A stretch of DNA of 7,871 nucleotides from Spirochaetaceae bacterium (GCA_031279895.1 JAITHR010000101.1:1-7871), one strand, 5' to 3'; shown: positions 1-7,244, counted from the first letter of the stretch. Program-made: numbers and translations. Notes: generated by a model from the letters alone, not told the origin.

Positions 1-27
1 CCCGGGCGACTGACATAACACTACCAT

Positions 28-33
28 AAAGGA
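28..33 (+). promoter_or_regulatory. Ribosome binding site of gene 1
   Basis: AAAGGA is a good Shine-Dalgarno match. Its spacing of 10 bases to the ATG at 44 decides the start against the upstream in-frame TTG at 35. No convincing promoter is visible in the few bases before it. Confidence 0.6.
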
Positions 34-43
34 ATTGCTGAGT

Positions 44-1558
44 ATGGGTTTTTTAGACGCGATATTTGAACTTTTCGGCGGCGGGAACGATCCCGAAGCG
101 CGCAGAAAACGGGCGCTGAAACAGCTCGTTAAGGAAATTAACCAAAACAAATACCGTAAATTGTATAAAGCCGCCACCCGCGAAATCGCGCCGCCTTTGG
201 GGAGCTTCTTTTTTGATATATACAAGGCGGTCGCTTCGGCCCAGCAGCTTATGCGGAACGCCGAAAAATCCGCCATTCTTAAACAGATAACCGTCGAGTC
301 CCTTATGAGTAAGGAGTTAAAAGAGGTGTACGACCGCCTCACGCCGGAAGCCATCGCGGAACGCTCCAAAGCCGTTGAGCCGAAGGCGCTTTCCGCCCAG
401 CTCAACACCGATATAGATATGCTCTCCGCGGCCATGAGTATCGAGGAGATGAACGCGGTGGACCAGTATTACCGGCTTATCATCATGTTCACGAATTTCG
501 TGTGCTTCGACTACTTCACGCTGTTAAAGAAAATCGACCCGCGGATGCAGGAGCGCAATACTGCCCGCCCGCCGCAGCTCCGCTTCGTAAGCGGGCGCTA
601 TATGCTCGATCATATTAAAGACTTCATCTCCCTCCCGATTATAGAGGCGACGCAGGATCAGTGGAAAACGGTTTTTGATATTCTCAAGAGGTACAAGGGG
701 GGCGTTACGATTATCGAGCCGTCCCTGTGGAAAAAGACCGTCGGCCACGCGCAGGACGTCCAGCGGTCCGGGATTTTAACGCTTATGACGCGCCATATCT
801 TGCAGGACCCCCAGTGGCAGCAGGAGACCGTAGACGAAGAGGAGTATATTGTCGAGGCGTTTTTTAAGGCCAAGAAACAGGACGTCCAGAAGTGCATTGA
901 TAAAATCATCGTGGATACGCTGGCGGTTAAGCAGGACAACCTTGCGAAGCAGCTCTTCGGGTCCGCGGATATTACCCGCTTGCAGTATTACACCAACGCC
1001 AACAACGAACAGTACCTCAAACGGAACACGAACGGCTTTACCTACGTGGCGGCGCTTAACTATCTCAAGGCGTTTCTGGTTGACCATAACGACCTGCGGG
1101 AGCTGTGCGATCTTTTTCTCATTAAAGGACACTGGGCCTCTCAGGACGTTTCCCGCCAAATATCCCAGGGCCTCCACGAGATTACCGAGATTACCGCGCA
1201 GCTGACGGCGTTTGACGAGGCTCTGGGGGACAGCGGGGTGAACGGCACCAAACTGAAGGGACATATTTCAAAATCCAAGGTGGATAAGGGCCAGATAACC
1301 CACCTGAAAGTCGCCTTAAGCATTATTAACGACTCCGCCAAAGAATTGATAAACCGCGCTATTACCTCGTTTACGCTTGTCGGGATGTACCTCAAGGATT
1401 TGCAGGAAGATTATGCGCGGCCCCATCCGGTGCTTCTTGTAAACTGGAGAGAGATTGAGGCGGTGTCCGAGCAGGGCCTTGCGGGACACATCGGGCGCAG
1501 CCTCAAAGTAATCGACGACTTTATCCATCTTATGGAGCTTTTCGTGAATGAAGCGTAG
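44..1558 (+). CDS. Long helical spirochaetal protein of unknown function (possibly DUF5312 family)
   Basis: The predicted protein is 504 residues with no signal peptide and no clear membrane segment, so it is probably cytoplasmic. It begins MGFLDAIFELFGGG, a short amphipathic helix with a glycine hinge, followed by a basic stretch (ARRKRALKQLVKEI, about residues 20-33). The rest is alternating charged and hydrophobic helix with few glycines, without a P-loop, nucleotide-binding or catalytic motif that I can recognise. From memory it resembles long spirochaete-only proteins annotated DUF5312, which would be a scaffold or adaptor rather than an enzyme; this is tentative. The ATG at 44 is preferred over the in-frame TTG at 35 because AAAGGA at 28-33 lies 10 bases before the ATG but only one base before the TTG. 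The stop sits in GAAGCGTAGC (1550-1559), a string also present in the repeat region near 7443. Coding is certain; function is unknown. Confidence 0.9.
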   Translation: MGFLDAIFELFGGGNDPEARRKRALKQLVKEINQNKYRKLYKAATREIAPPLGSFFFDIYKAVASAQQLMRNAEKSAILKQITVESLMSKELKEVYDRLTPEAIAERSKAVEPKALSAQLNTDIDMLSAAMSIEEMNAVDQYYRLIIMFTNFVCFDYFTLLKKIDPRMQERNTARPPQLRFVSGRYMLDHIKDFISLPIIEATQDQWKTVFDILKRYKGGVTIIEPSLWKKTVGHAQDVQRSGILTLMTRHILQDPQWQQETVDEEEYIVEAFFKAKKQDVQKCIDKIIVDTLAVKQDNLAKQLFGSADITRLQYYTNANNEQYLKRNTNGFTYVAALNYLKAFLVDHNDLRELCDLFLIKGHWASQDVSRQISQGLHEITEITAQLTAFDEALGDSGVNGTKLKGHISKSKVDKGQITHLKVALSIINDSAKELINRAITSFTLVGMYLKDLQEDYARPHPVLLVNWREIEAVSEQGLAGHIGRSLKVIDDFIHLMELFVNEA

Positions 1559-1659
1559 CTTGCCGCAAAGCGGAGCCGCGCAGCTCAAGATTTTCTTACA
1601 ATGTTCGATAATAGGAGAGTAACGAAAAGGCGCATAAAAAGCGCGCCCCACGAAGCGGG

Positions 1660-1724
1660 AGGTATCCGGTTTTATCACGGCGGGGCGGTGCGTACCGGCG
1701 GCAGGTATCCGATTATCACAGCGG
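1660..1724 (+). repeat. Short direct repeat in the gap before gene 2
   Basis: AGGTATCC at 1660-1667 followed by TTATCAC and GGCGGGG recurs 43 bases later as AGGTATCC at 1703-1710 followed by TTATCACAGCGGG. The copies differ by a small insertion and a base change. They lie immediately before the ribosome binding site of gene 2, so they could be paired protein-binding sites or remnants of a local duplication. No clear -35/-10 pair was found. The rest of the 1559-1733 gap holds small GC-rich inverted repeats (for example CCGC-AAA-GCGG at 1563-1573) without a T-run, so no strong terminator separates genes 1 and 2. Confidence 0.45.
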
Positions 1725-1733
1725 GAGCAGTTC

Positions 1734-3449
1734 ATGTCAGATGAGAAAAAGACTTCACCATATACAGGCGGCAAATCTAAAAACGATGCCGGCGGGAACG
1801 AGCCGTCAAAAGACCTGGACCGATACGGCGTATGGATTAAAAGCGACCCCCAAACGCTGGGGGAGCCTGATGACGCGGGGGATATATTTGACGAAGAGGC
1901 GCTCAACAAGGAAATAATGGACGATTTCTCAAAGTCCCTCGATATGCCTCAGGGTACTGCCAAAGAGGAAACCGCGCCGGACCTCTACGACGCGGATGCG
2001 CTCACCCAGAAGATAGACGATTTTTCAAAGACCCTCGGCATAGCCGATGAAGCGCCTCTGCCGAAAGAAACGTTCGCGCAAAAAGAAGACGCCGCCGCGC
2101 CCCCGCCGCCTGCGGACCTCTACGACGCGGACGCGCTCACCCAGAAGATAGACGATTTTTCAAAGACCCTCGGCATAGCCGATGAAGCGCCTCTGCCAAA
2201 AGAAACGTTCGCGCAAAAAGAAGACACCGCCGCGCCCCCGCCAGCGCCGGAAACCGTGCGCGAGCCGTGTGATATGCAGATCCTGACGCGGATCGCAGAG
2301 GAATTAACCGCGATAAAACAGGAGATAACCGGCTTTAAGACGATTTTCCTACAAAAGATGGCCGAAGAGAAAGCAGAGAAAACTGCGGGCAGGAAAACCG
2401 CGCCGGCACGGGGCGATCCTGAAAAGATAGTGCTGGCGGGCAACGAGCTGGATAACATTTTTAACGGCGGCCTTGAAAAAAAGCGCCCCGCGCCGCCGGC
2501 GGAAGAGCGGGTACATTTTCTTGAGGAAGAGGAGCTTTCAGCGGAAGACCTCGACTTCTTGAAAACCGACGCCGCAGCAGCGTCTTCTTTCGATTCCCCG
2601 TCAGCGGCGCCGGATAGGGACAAAGACATCCTGTTGGAAAACGAAGAGGGTCTCCAGTGGCTCAGGAAAGAGGGGGACAAGCCTATTTCCCAAGAAAAAC
2701 CGGCGCTTTTTGATGACGTTTCGTTTGAAATACCCAAAAAGGGGCATCCGGCAGGCGGCGCGCCTTCGAATTCCCCGGCAGCGGATCAGGAGCTTATCGA
2801 CGACCTTCTGATTGAGAGCGGGTCCATAAAGGATATGCCCGTTGCCTTAGACGACGGGGAAGAGTTTGATGAAGAAGAGTTTGATCAAGAAGAGGAACCG
2901 CCGGACGCGGACGATTATCTTCCCGATGATCTCGCGTCTGTCGAGATCGAAGTTCCCCTCGGCATAAGCGACCGCGCATCCGGCAAAGTATCCTTTGACG
3001 AGGAACCGCTCGCGCACGTTATCTTTTCCGATGACCGGCTTGACCTCTCGGATGAGGAATTAGACCGAATAGAACAAGACGCTTTGCGGGAGTTCGCGGA
3101 AAAAACGCCCGCCGTGCCTGCGGAAGGCTTTCCTTTTGGGGATGGGGATACCGCGGAGCGCGGCGCGGGCGAAGAATATAAAGAAAAGAAAGAATATAAA
3201 GAAAGAAAACCAGCCGAAACACCGCCGGATGCGGAGAGTAAAAAAAAACTTAAAAACCCAAGGGGGATTACCAGTCTGATGCGTACCTCAGAAACCATGC
3301 TGTCGAATTTCAAAACGGAACTTAAAATCGTGCTTTCCTATATGGATCAGCTCTTAGAAGCGCTGCCGGATACGAAAATCGAAGAATTCGCCGCTTCCGC
3401 ACACTTTGATACCTATAAAAAACTCTTTAATGAATTGGCTCTCGGTTAA
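1734..3449 (+). CDS. Acidic, low-complexity repeat protein with a conserved helical C-terminus
   Basis: The 571-residue product has no signal peptide or membrane segment. Residues 1-45 are polar. Residues 50-170 hold three units of a DLYDADAL...KIDDFSK type: a diverged first unit (DIFDEEALNKEI, about 50-70) and two nearly identical 45-residue units (about 83-127 and 128-172), each ending in a proline-alanine linker. A short possible coiled coil (about 180-220) follows. Residues 255-450 are very rich in Asp and Glu and look disordered, and 481-492 is a double EYKEKK/EYKERK run. The last 65 residues are different: an ordered helical segment with KIEEFAASAHFDTYKKLF near the end, of a type I recall from other spirochaete proteins. 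That tail is probably the functional or docking domain and the rest a flexible linker. The start is set by GGGAG at 1723-1727, six bases before the ATG. Function is unknown; an adaptor role is inferred from architecture only. Confidence 0.88.
   Translation: MSDEKKTSPYTGGKSKNDAGGNEPSKDLDRYGVWIKSDPQTLGEPDDAGDIFDEEALNKEIMDDFSKSLDMPQGTAKEETAPDLYDADALTQKIDDFSKTLGIADEAPLPKETFAQKEDAAAPPPPADLYDADALTQKIDDFSKTLGIADEAPLPKETFAQKEDTAAPPPAPETVREPCDMQILTRIAEELTAIKQEITGFKTIFLQKMAEEKAEKTAGRKTAPARGDPEKIVLAGNELDNIFNGGLEKKRPAPPAEERVHFLEEEELSAEDLDFLKTDAAAASSFDSPSAAPDRDKDILLENEEGLQWLRKEGDKPISQEKPALFDDVSFEIPKKGHPAGGAPSNSPAADQELIDDLLIESGSIKDMPVALDDGEEFDEEEFDQEEEPPDADDYLPDDLASVEIEVPLGISDRASGKVSFDEEPLAHVIFSDDRLDLSDEELDRIEQDALREFAEKTPAVPAEGFPFGDGDTAERGAGEEYKEKKEYKERKPAETPPDAESKKKLKNPRGITSLMRTSETMLSNFKTELKIVLSYMDQLLEALPDTKIEEFAASAHFDTYKKLFNELALG
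1979..2243 (+). repeat. In-frame 135-base tandem duplication inside gene 2
   Basis: Bases from 1979 and from 2114 match over about 130 bases with three differences that I can see: GAT/GAC near 1997, CCG/CCA in the PLPKE codons, and GCC/ACC after KED. The period is exactly 45 codons. Near-identity at silent as well as coding positions points to recent duplication. A weaker, older copy at protein level lies just upstream (residues 50-70). Confidence 0.92.
3174..3209 (+). repeat. 18-base tandem repeat in gene 2 (EYKEKK/EYKERK)
   Basis: Two A-rich 18-base units, starting GAATATAAAGAAA at 3174 and 3192, encode EYKEKK and EYKERK. Their composition is much more AT-rich than the surrounding gene, and the period keeps frame. 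They join the acidic linker to the ordered C-terminal segment. Confidence 0.75.
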
Positions 3450-3478
3450 GGGGCTTTTGACACGTCCGGTAATTCGCT

Positions 3479-4927
3479 ATGTTCCGAATCCAAGCCGCGT
3501 CAACCCGAGGGAAGACGGCGGCGCTTCATTCCCGTTATAATCCGGCGGCTGAAGCGGAAAGATACCTTAATTCCCTAACCTTCCGCGCCGATACCCGTTT
3601 CTTTATTCTCATGGAACCGGGCAGGGGGTATATGATACCCATACTGCGGGAGAAGTTCCCGGACGCCAAAATTATCGCCCTCCATATCCGACAGGAAGAA
3701 ACCGTCCCTGAAGAAGACGCGCCGGACACCAATGCCCTCGGCGCCGCGTGGAGCCCTGAAAGCGGCGTACCGCTCCAGCGCTTTCTGGAAAGGGAAATAC
3801 CGGATACCGAAGCCTCGTCCATTCAGATTATTGAATGGCGGCCTTCCCTGTCGGTCTACGGGGAACAGTACCTCAGACTTTTGTCGGAAACTTCTGATTT
3901 TATTAAACGGATTGACGCGAACAAACGGACCGTCCGCGTCTTCGGCAGGCGGTGGTTCAAAAACTTCTTCAAGATCTTGAGCATGGCGAGAAAAGTCCTC
4001 TGCCATCATGCCAGCGCGTTCGCTTCCCTGCCCTGTATCATAACCGGCGCGGGGCCCGGGCTTGAAGATTCGCTTCCTGTCATACAAGACCTGAAGCGCC
4101 GGTTCCCGCTTTTTATCCTAGGGGTCTCTTCGGCGGTGCCGGCGCTGCGGAGCGGCGGCATTGACCCGGACCTTATCATCACCACTGACGGCGGCGCCTG
4201 GGCGCTCTTTCATCTGTACGAATGTCTGCGCAAAGATATTCCGGCTCTGGCGGCGAGCCTCTTCTCCGCGCTCCCCTCCCAGTTGGGAGAAACGCCCCTG
4301 CTCCTCATAAGCGACGGAAGCGTCTGGCAGACCCTCATCCTGCAAAGCCTTAACATTCCCTTTATCAGCCTCGCCCAACGGGGAACCGTAACCGCCTCGG
4401 CTCTGGACGTTGCCTTTACCTTAACCGGCGGGAACGTCTTTATTTCCGGCATGGACTTAAGCCATCGGGATATACGCGCCCACGCCCGGCCCTACAGCCT
4501 TGACCGGTTTCTGGAGGAAAAGGAGTCCCGTCTCAATCCGGTTTACAGCCAGACCTTCGTCCGTTCCTTCGGCATCACCAACGGGGGAAGCCACGACGTC
4601 TACGCCGCGTGGTTTAAGAGGCAGCTTGAAACCTATCCGCCCAGGCTGTATTCCCTGGGAACCAACCATCCGGTCTTTGACGCCCTTACACAATGGGACG
4701 CGGCGGACTGGGGGAAAACAAAGCGCCCTGACCGCCTTTTCGGATCCAAGGCAATCCCGCCCAGAACCAACCTTGCGGTCCAGGCCAAAGAAATCCTGCT
4801 CCGGGCGTTACAGGCCCCCCAGACATCGGCGCACATCGTTCGGGAGCTTGGCCCCCTCCTCTTTCCCGATAAGGGGAAGGTAACAAGCGAGGCGCTCCGG
4901 GACGCGATCTCCCAAAGTCTGGGGTAG
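3479..4927 (+). CDS. DUF115 / MAF_flag10 domain protein, putative glycosyltransferase (first of a tandem pair)
   Basis: The product is 482 residues and soluble. The N-terminal part (about 15-75) has LHSRYNPAAEAERYL and GRGYMIPILREKFP, typical of the lead-in domain of these proteins. FGRRWFKNFFKIL (155-167) precedes the core. The DUF115 core (about 186-330) shows IITGAGPGLEDSL (187-199), GVSSAVPALRSGGIDPDLII (215-234) and GTVTASALDVAF...FISGMDLSH (302-329), matching the family pattern of a GPSL-like loop, a GI-PD-D segment and a terminal G-DLS motif. The domain is shared by archaeal MptE-type pterin kinases and by bacterial Maf proteins implicated in adding nonulosonic sugars to flagellin; I infer a sugar-transfer role. 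The usual Ser of GPSL is Gly here. An in-frame TAA at 3470 leaves ATG 3479 as the first start. No good Shine-Dalgarno stands close to it (AAGGGG is 25 bases upstream), so translation may depend on coupling to gene 2, 29 bases before. Its stop is followed five bases later by its paralogue. Confidence 0.9.
   Translation: MFRIQAASTRGKTAALHSRYNPAAEAERYLNSLTFRADTRFFILMEPGRGYMIPILREKFPDAKIIALHIRQEETVPEEDAPDTNALGAAWSPESGVPLQRFLEREIPDTEASSIQIIEWRPSLSVYGEQYLRLLSETSDFIKRIDANKRTVRVFGRRWFKNFFKILSMARKVLCHHASAFASLPCIITGAGPGLEDSLPVIQDLKRRFPLFILGVSSAVPALRSGGIDPDLIITTDGGAWALFHLYECLRKDIPALAASLFSALPSQLGETPLLLISDGSVWQTLILQSLNIPFISLAQRGTVTASALDVAFTLTGGNVFISGMDLSHRDIRAHARPYSLDRFLEEKESRLNPVYSQTFVRSFGITNGGSHDVYAAWFKRQLETYPPRLYSLGTNHPVFDALTQWDAADWGKTKRPDRLFGSKAIPPRTNLAVQAKEILLRALQAPQTSAHIVRELGPLLFPDKGKVTSEALRDAISQSLG
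4919..4924 (+). promoter_or_regulatory. Ribosome binding site deciding the start of gene 4
   Basis: CTGGGG, inside the last codons of gene 3, is eight bases before ATG 4933 but only two before GTG 4927. This favours the ATG. The stop of gene 3 (TAG, 4925-4927) shares one base with the alternative GTG, so translation of the pair is likely coupled either way. Confidence 0.45.
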
Positions 4928-4932
4928 TGCCT

Positions 4933-6609
4933 ATGCGCCGCTACTTTGAAGAGAACATCCTCGCGCTGTCCGACAGGGATCCCGCGCTGTGCAACCGGAT
5001 TTCCAGAGCGAAAACCGGCGTGCTCCGCTACCGGATGCTCGACTCCCGCTCCGGTGAAACGGTTCCCGCGCTGCTTGACGGAAAAGGCGCGTCCCACCCC
5101 CTCCACTCTCTCGTGGATCCCAGACGGGAGGGAACCCGTTTAATCAACCTGGCCAAAGACGAGGGCTTCCTTATCTTTCTCGGATTGGGAGGCGGCTTTC
5201 AGGTCGCGGCGGCGCTTGAGCGGGCGGATATACAAAAGGTGCTGGTCATAGACTACGACATATACGGCATTGCCCAGCTCCTTGATTCCAGAGACTACCA
5301 CCGCTTCTTTCAGGATACCCGCTTTCACCTCCTTATAGACCCGTCGGCGCCGCAGGTGGAGCGTTACGTCCTTGACAACTACCAGCCCGTACTGGCCGGC
5401 GGGATGCGGGTCCTTCCCCTGCGGACGCGGACCGTGTTTGACCGGCAGCGCTTTGCCGAAGCCGGAGCCGCCGTTGACCGGGCAATCAGTACAATATCCC
5501 GCGATTATTCGGTGCAGGCGTACTTCGGTACCCGCTGGTTTTCTAATATCATCCGCAACCTCCTGCGGGCGGAGCAGCAGGACGGCCCTATCCCGTCGAT
5601 ACGGCGAGCCGCCATAAGCGCCGCGGGCCCGTCCCTTGACCTCCAGCTTCCCCGTCTTGCGGAGAAACGGAACGACTTCTTTCTCATTGCCACGGATACG
5701 AGCATCTCAAGCCTGTTTCACGCGGGTCTTGAGCCGGACGCGGTGATTTCAATAGACTGCCAGCATATAAGCTACTATCACTTTATGCCGGGGCTTCCCG
5801 ACCGCGTGCCGCTCTATCTCGACCTTGCAAGCCCCCCTTTGGTGGCGTCCTTCTCTTCCCACCCCCGCTTCTTTTCAGGGGGGCATCCGTTTACCCGCTA
5901 TATCTCCCGCTATTGGCGGCCCCTGCCCCTTCTTGACACTTCAGGCGGCAACGTTACCTACGCGGCGCTGTCTCTTGCGGATATGCTCGGCGCGGAGCAG
6001 GTGGCGCTCTACGGCGCGGACTTCTCCTACCCCCTTGGCCGCGCCTACAGTCGGGGAACCTACCTCTTTCCCTATTTCGCGGCACGGCAGAACCGGCTTT
6101 CTCCGCTCGAAACCCTCTTTTCCGGCTTCCTTTTCAGAAGCCCCGAGCTTGTCAAAGTGAATCGGGAGGAGCATTGGTATTACGAAAATCCCACGCTTCG
6201 GGAATACCGGAAACTCCTCGAAGAAAAGACCGGCAACATAAGGGCTCTGGTGGTTCCGGTAAAAGGGCTGGGCGCGCCGCTTGCCCTGAGGGAACAGCAG
6301 GCGCCGCCTCCGCATACCATCCGTCTTTTCGCCCCGGGCGGATCCTCGGTACGCGCCGCGGACTTTCTCTTTGAGTACGGGGAAAAACTGCGGAACCTTC
6401 CCAAAGTAGCCCAGTCCGCCTGGGCCTATCTCCGGCGCCTTACCTCCGAGGAAAGCCTGCTCCTTGCCACGCTGCTTCCGGGAGCCGTGGCCATAAAGCG
6501 GCGCAACCCCGGCTTAAAAACGGCGGAACTCCTTGAAGAGACGGTAACGTATTACACGCGGGAGATAGAAAAGGTCTTAAACAGCCGCCAGCCTCCGGCT
6601 GTTCCATAA
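4933..6609 (+). CDS. DUF115 / MAF_flag10 domain protein, putative glycosyltransferase (second of a tandem pair)
   Basis: The product is 558 residues (560 if started at GTG 4927). An N-terminal Maf-type domain holds LHSLVDPRREGTRLI (about 57-71), a glycine-rich FLGLGGGFQVAAALE (about 82-96) and VLVIDYDIYGIAQLL. After FGTRWFSNIIRNLL (about 198-211), parallel to the same motif in gene 3, comes the DUF115 core (about 226-365): AISAAGPSLDLQLPRL with an intact GPSL, a GLEPDAVISID segment, then SGGNVTYAALSLADMLGAEQ and LYGADFSYP. The C-terminal 150 residues are helical and unlike gene 3. The shared flanking motifs show that genes 3 and 4 are paralogues, though far diverged, so they may use different substrates or form a heteromer. 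By analogy with Maf proteins it may transfer a nonulosonic or related sugar to flagellin; this is inference. The last codons (about QPPAVP and the stop) lie in sequence belonging to the downstream repeat family. Confidence 0.9.
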   Translation: MRRYFEENILALSDRDPALCNRISRAKTGVLRYRMLDSRSGETVPALLDGKGASHPLHSLVDPRREGTRLINLAKDEGFLIFLGLGGGFQVAAALERADIQKVLVIDYDIYGIAQLLDSRDYHRFFQDTRFHLLIDPSAPQVERYVLDNYQPVLAGGMRVLPLRTRTVFDRQRFAEAGAAVDRAISTISRDYSVQAYFGTRWFSNIIRNLLRAEQQDGPIPSIRRAAISAAGPSLDLQLPRLAEKRNDFFLIATDTSISSLFHAGLEPDAVISIDCQHISYYHFMPGLPDRVPLYLDLASPPLVASFSSHPRFFSGGHPFTRYISRYWRPLPLLDTSGGNVTYAALSLADMLGAEQVALYGADFSYPLGRAYSRGTYLFPYFAARQNRLSPLETLFSGFLFRSPELVKVNREEHWYYENPTLREYRKLLEEKTGNIRALVVPVKGLGAPLALREQQAPPPHTIRLFAPGGSSVRAADFLFEYGEKLRNLPKVAQSAWAYLRRLTSEESLLLATLLPGAVAIKRRNPGLKTAELLEETVTYYTREIEKVLNSRQPPAVP

Positions 6610-6617
6610 GCGTCCTG
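6589..6617 (+). repeat. Repeat-family fragment covering the stop codon of gene 4
   Basis: The 29 bases starting CAGCCTCCGGCTG match 7091-7119 with two differences. The preceding ACAGCCGC at 6581-6588 also occurs before the other copy (7074-7081), where nine extra bases intervene. CAGCC-TCC-GGCTG is a small hairpin. The fragment encodes the last residues and the TAA of gene 4. Confidence 0.8.
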
Positions 6618-6843
6618 ATACCGCGGCAAAGCCGGACGGTCAGCTGACGGTCGTTGTTCGGGCGGGTGGCGGGAAGCTTATGAAACCGTCGGAGACGGGC
6701 CGGCGGCGGGAGGCACAACAGCGTCCCGCAAAGCGCCTCAAAGCGGGCATATTCCGCTTCATGCGGTGCGAAATACGCTTTCAAACGGTAACAAACAGTA
6801 ACGTATCACATTAAATAGCGTACTATGCGATTTCCTTCCAAGT

Positions 6844-6923
6844 CAAAAGGTATACCTTTTACGACAAAAGGTATACCTTTTACGACAAAAGGTATACCTT
6901 TCAGGACAAAAGGTATACCTTTT
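6844..6923. repeat. Four palindromes at exact 21-base spacing
   Basis: AAAAGGTATACCTTTT, a perfect 16-base palindrome, occurs at 6845-6860, 6866-6881 and 6908-6923. A copy with one change at its last base (ending TTTC) is at 6887-6902. Starts are spaced exactly 21 bases, close to two turns of B-DNA, so bound proteins would line up on one face. Linkers are ACGAC, ACGAC and AGGAC. The block is AT-rich in a GC-rich setting. It could be an operator array for a dimeric regulator or a nucleoid or partition-type binding site, but no divergent promoter or adjacent regulator gene supports a specific role. Confidence 0.93.
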
Positions 6924-6988
6924 AAGCCGGTGTAAAAACCGAAACGGATAAAAATGAGTAATGTATTTCCTTATAGTATCATGCCTTA

Positions 6989-7025
6989 CCGTCTCCGACG
7001 CCGTCTCCGACGCCGTCTCCGACGG
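6989..7025. repeat. Three tandem 12-base units (CCGTCTCCGACG)
   Basis: Identical units start at 6989, 7001 and 7013, ending with an extra G. Each can fold as CCGTC-TCC-GACG(G). The same motif in reverse complement, CCGTCGGAGACGG, stands singly at 6686-6698, 7234-7246 and 7532-7544, so the array looks like local amplification of a dispersed hairpin element. Confidence 0.92.
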
Positions 7026-7029
7026 TTTT
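7013..7029 (+). terminator. Terminator-like hairpin after the 12-base array
   Basis: CCGTC-TCC-GACGG followed directly by TTTT has the shape of a short intrinsic terminator on the plus strand. It is about 400 bases after the stop of gene 4, and the stem is only five base pairs, so assignment is weak. No better hairpin with a T-run was seen nearer to gene 4. Confidence 0.3.
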
Positions 7030-7034
7030 AAACA

Positions 7035-7081
7035 GCGTCCAGCGAAGCGCTCCTAAGCGGTCAACGTCAGCTTACAGCCGC
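7035..7081 (+). repeat. 47-base module, copy 1 (variant)
   Basis: The module starts GCGTCC and ends TTACAGCCGC. Compared with the copies at 7112 and 7359 it differs at GCGTCCA for GCGTCCT, AAGCGG for AAGTGG, and CGTCAGC for CGACTGC. It is followed by ACAACAACGC, as copy 3 is. Confidence 0.85.
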
Positions 7082-7111
7082 ACAACAACGCAGCCTCCGG
7101 CTGTTTCAAAA

Positions 7112-7158
7112 GCGTCCTGCGAAGCGCTCCTAAGTGGTCAACGACTGCTTACAGCCGC
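7112..7158 (+). repeat. 47-base module, copy 2
   Basis: This copy is identical to 7359-7405. It runs straight into the 200-base unit, sharing its AGCCGC end with the start of that unit, and lacks the ACAACAACGC linker found after copies 1 and 3. Confidence 0.9.
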
Positions 7159-7244
7159 GCATAAGTAGCAAACAGTGAAGTAACCGGACACGGTGTTGCA
7201 TTATTCGGAAACAACAAGCGGCCTTGTTTGAAACCGTCGGAGAC

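Noticed and set aside
1601..1744. 47-codon plus-strand ORF overlapping the start of gene 2
   Set aside because: It has no ribosome binding site and a basic, low-information sequence, and the direct repeat in the gap explains its internal similarity.
3575..4087. Minus-strand 170-codon frame inside gene 3
   Set aside because: It is the antisense shadow of a GC-rich gene with clear DUF115 motifs on the plus strand, and shows no family resemblance of its own.
6440..6784. Minus-strand 114-codon frame starting MKAYFAPHEAEYARFEALCG
   Set aside because: Its first 25 residues look protein-like, but the rest runs antisense through repeats and into the 3' end of gene 4, with no recognisable domain. 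At most it is a gene remnant.
6798..6826. Promoter ending in TACTAT at 6821-6826
   Set aside because: The -10-like hexamer has no acceptable -35 partner at 16-18 bases, and such matches are common in AT-rich patches.
6844..7025. CRISPR array
   Set aside because: Repeats are 12 or 21 bases and directly abutting, with no unique spacers, and no cas genes are visible.
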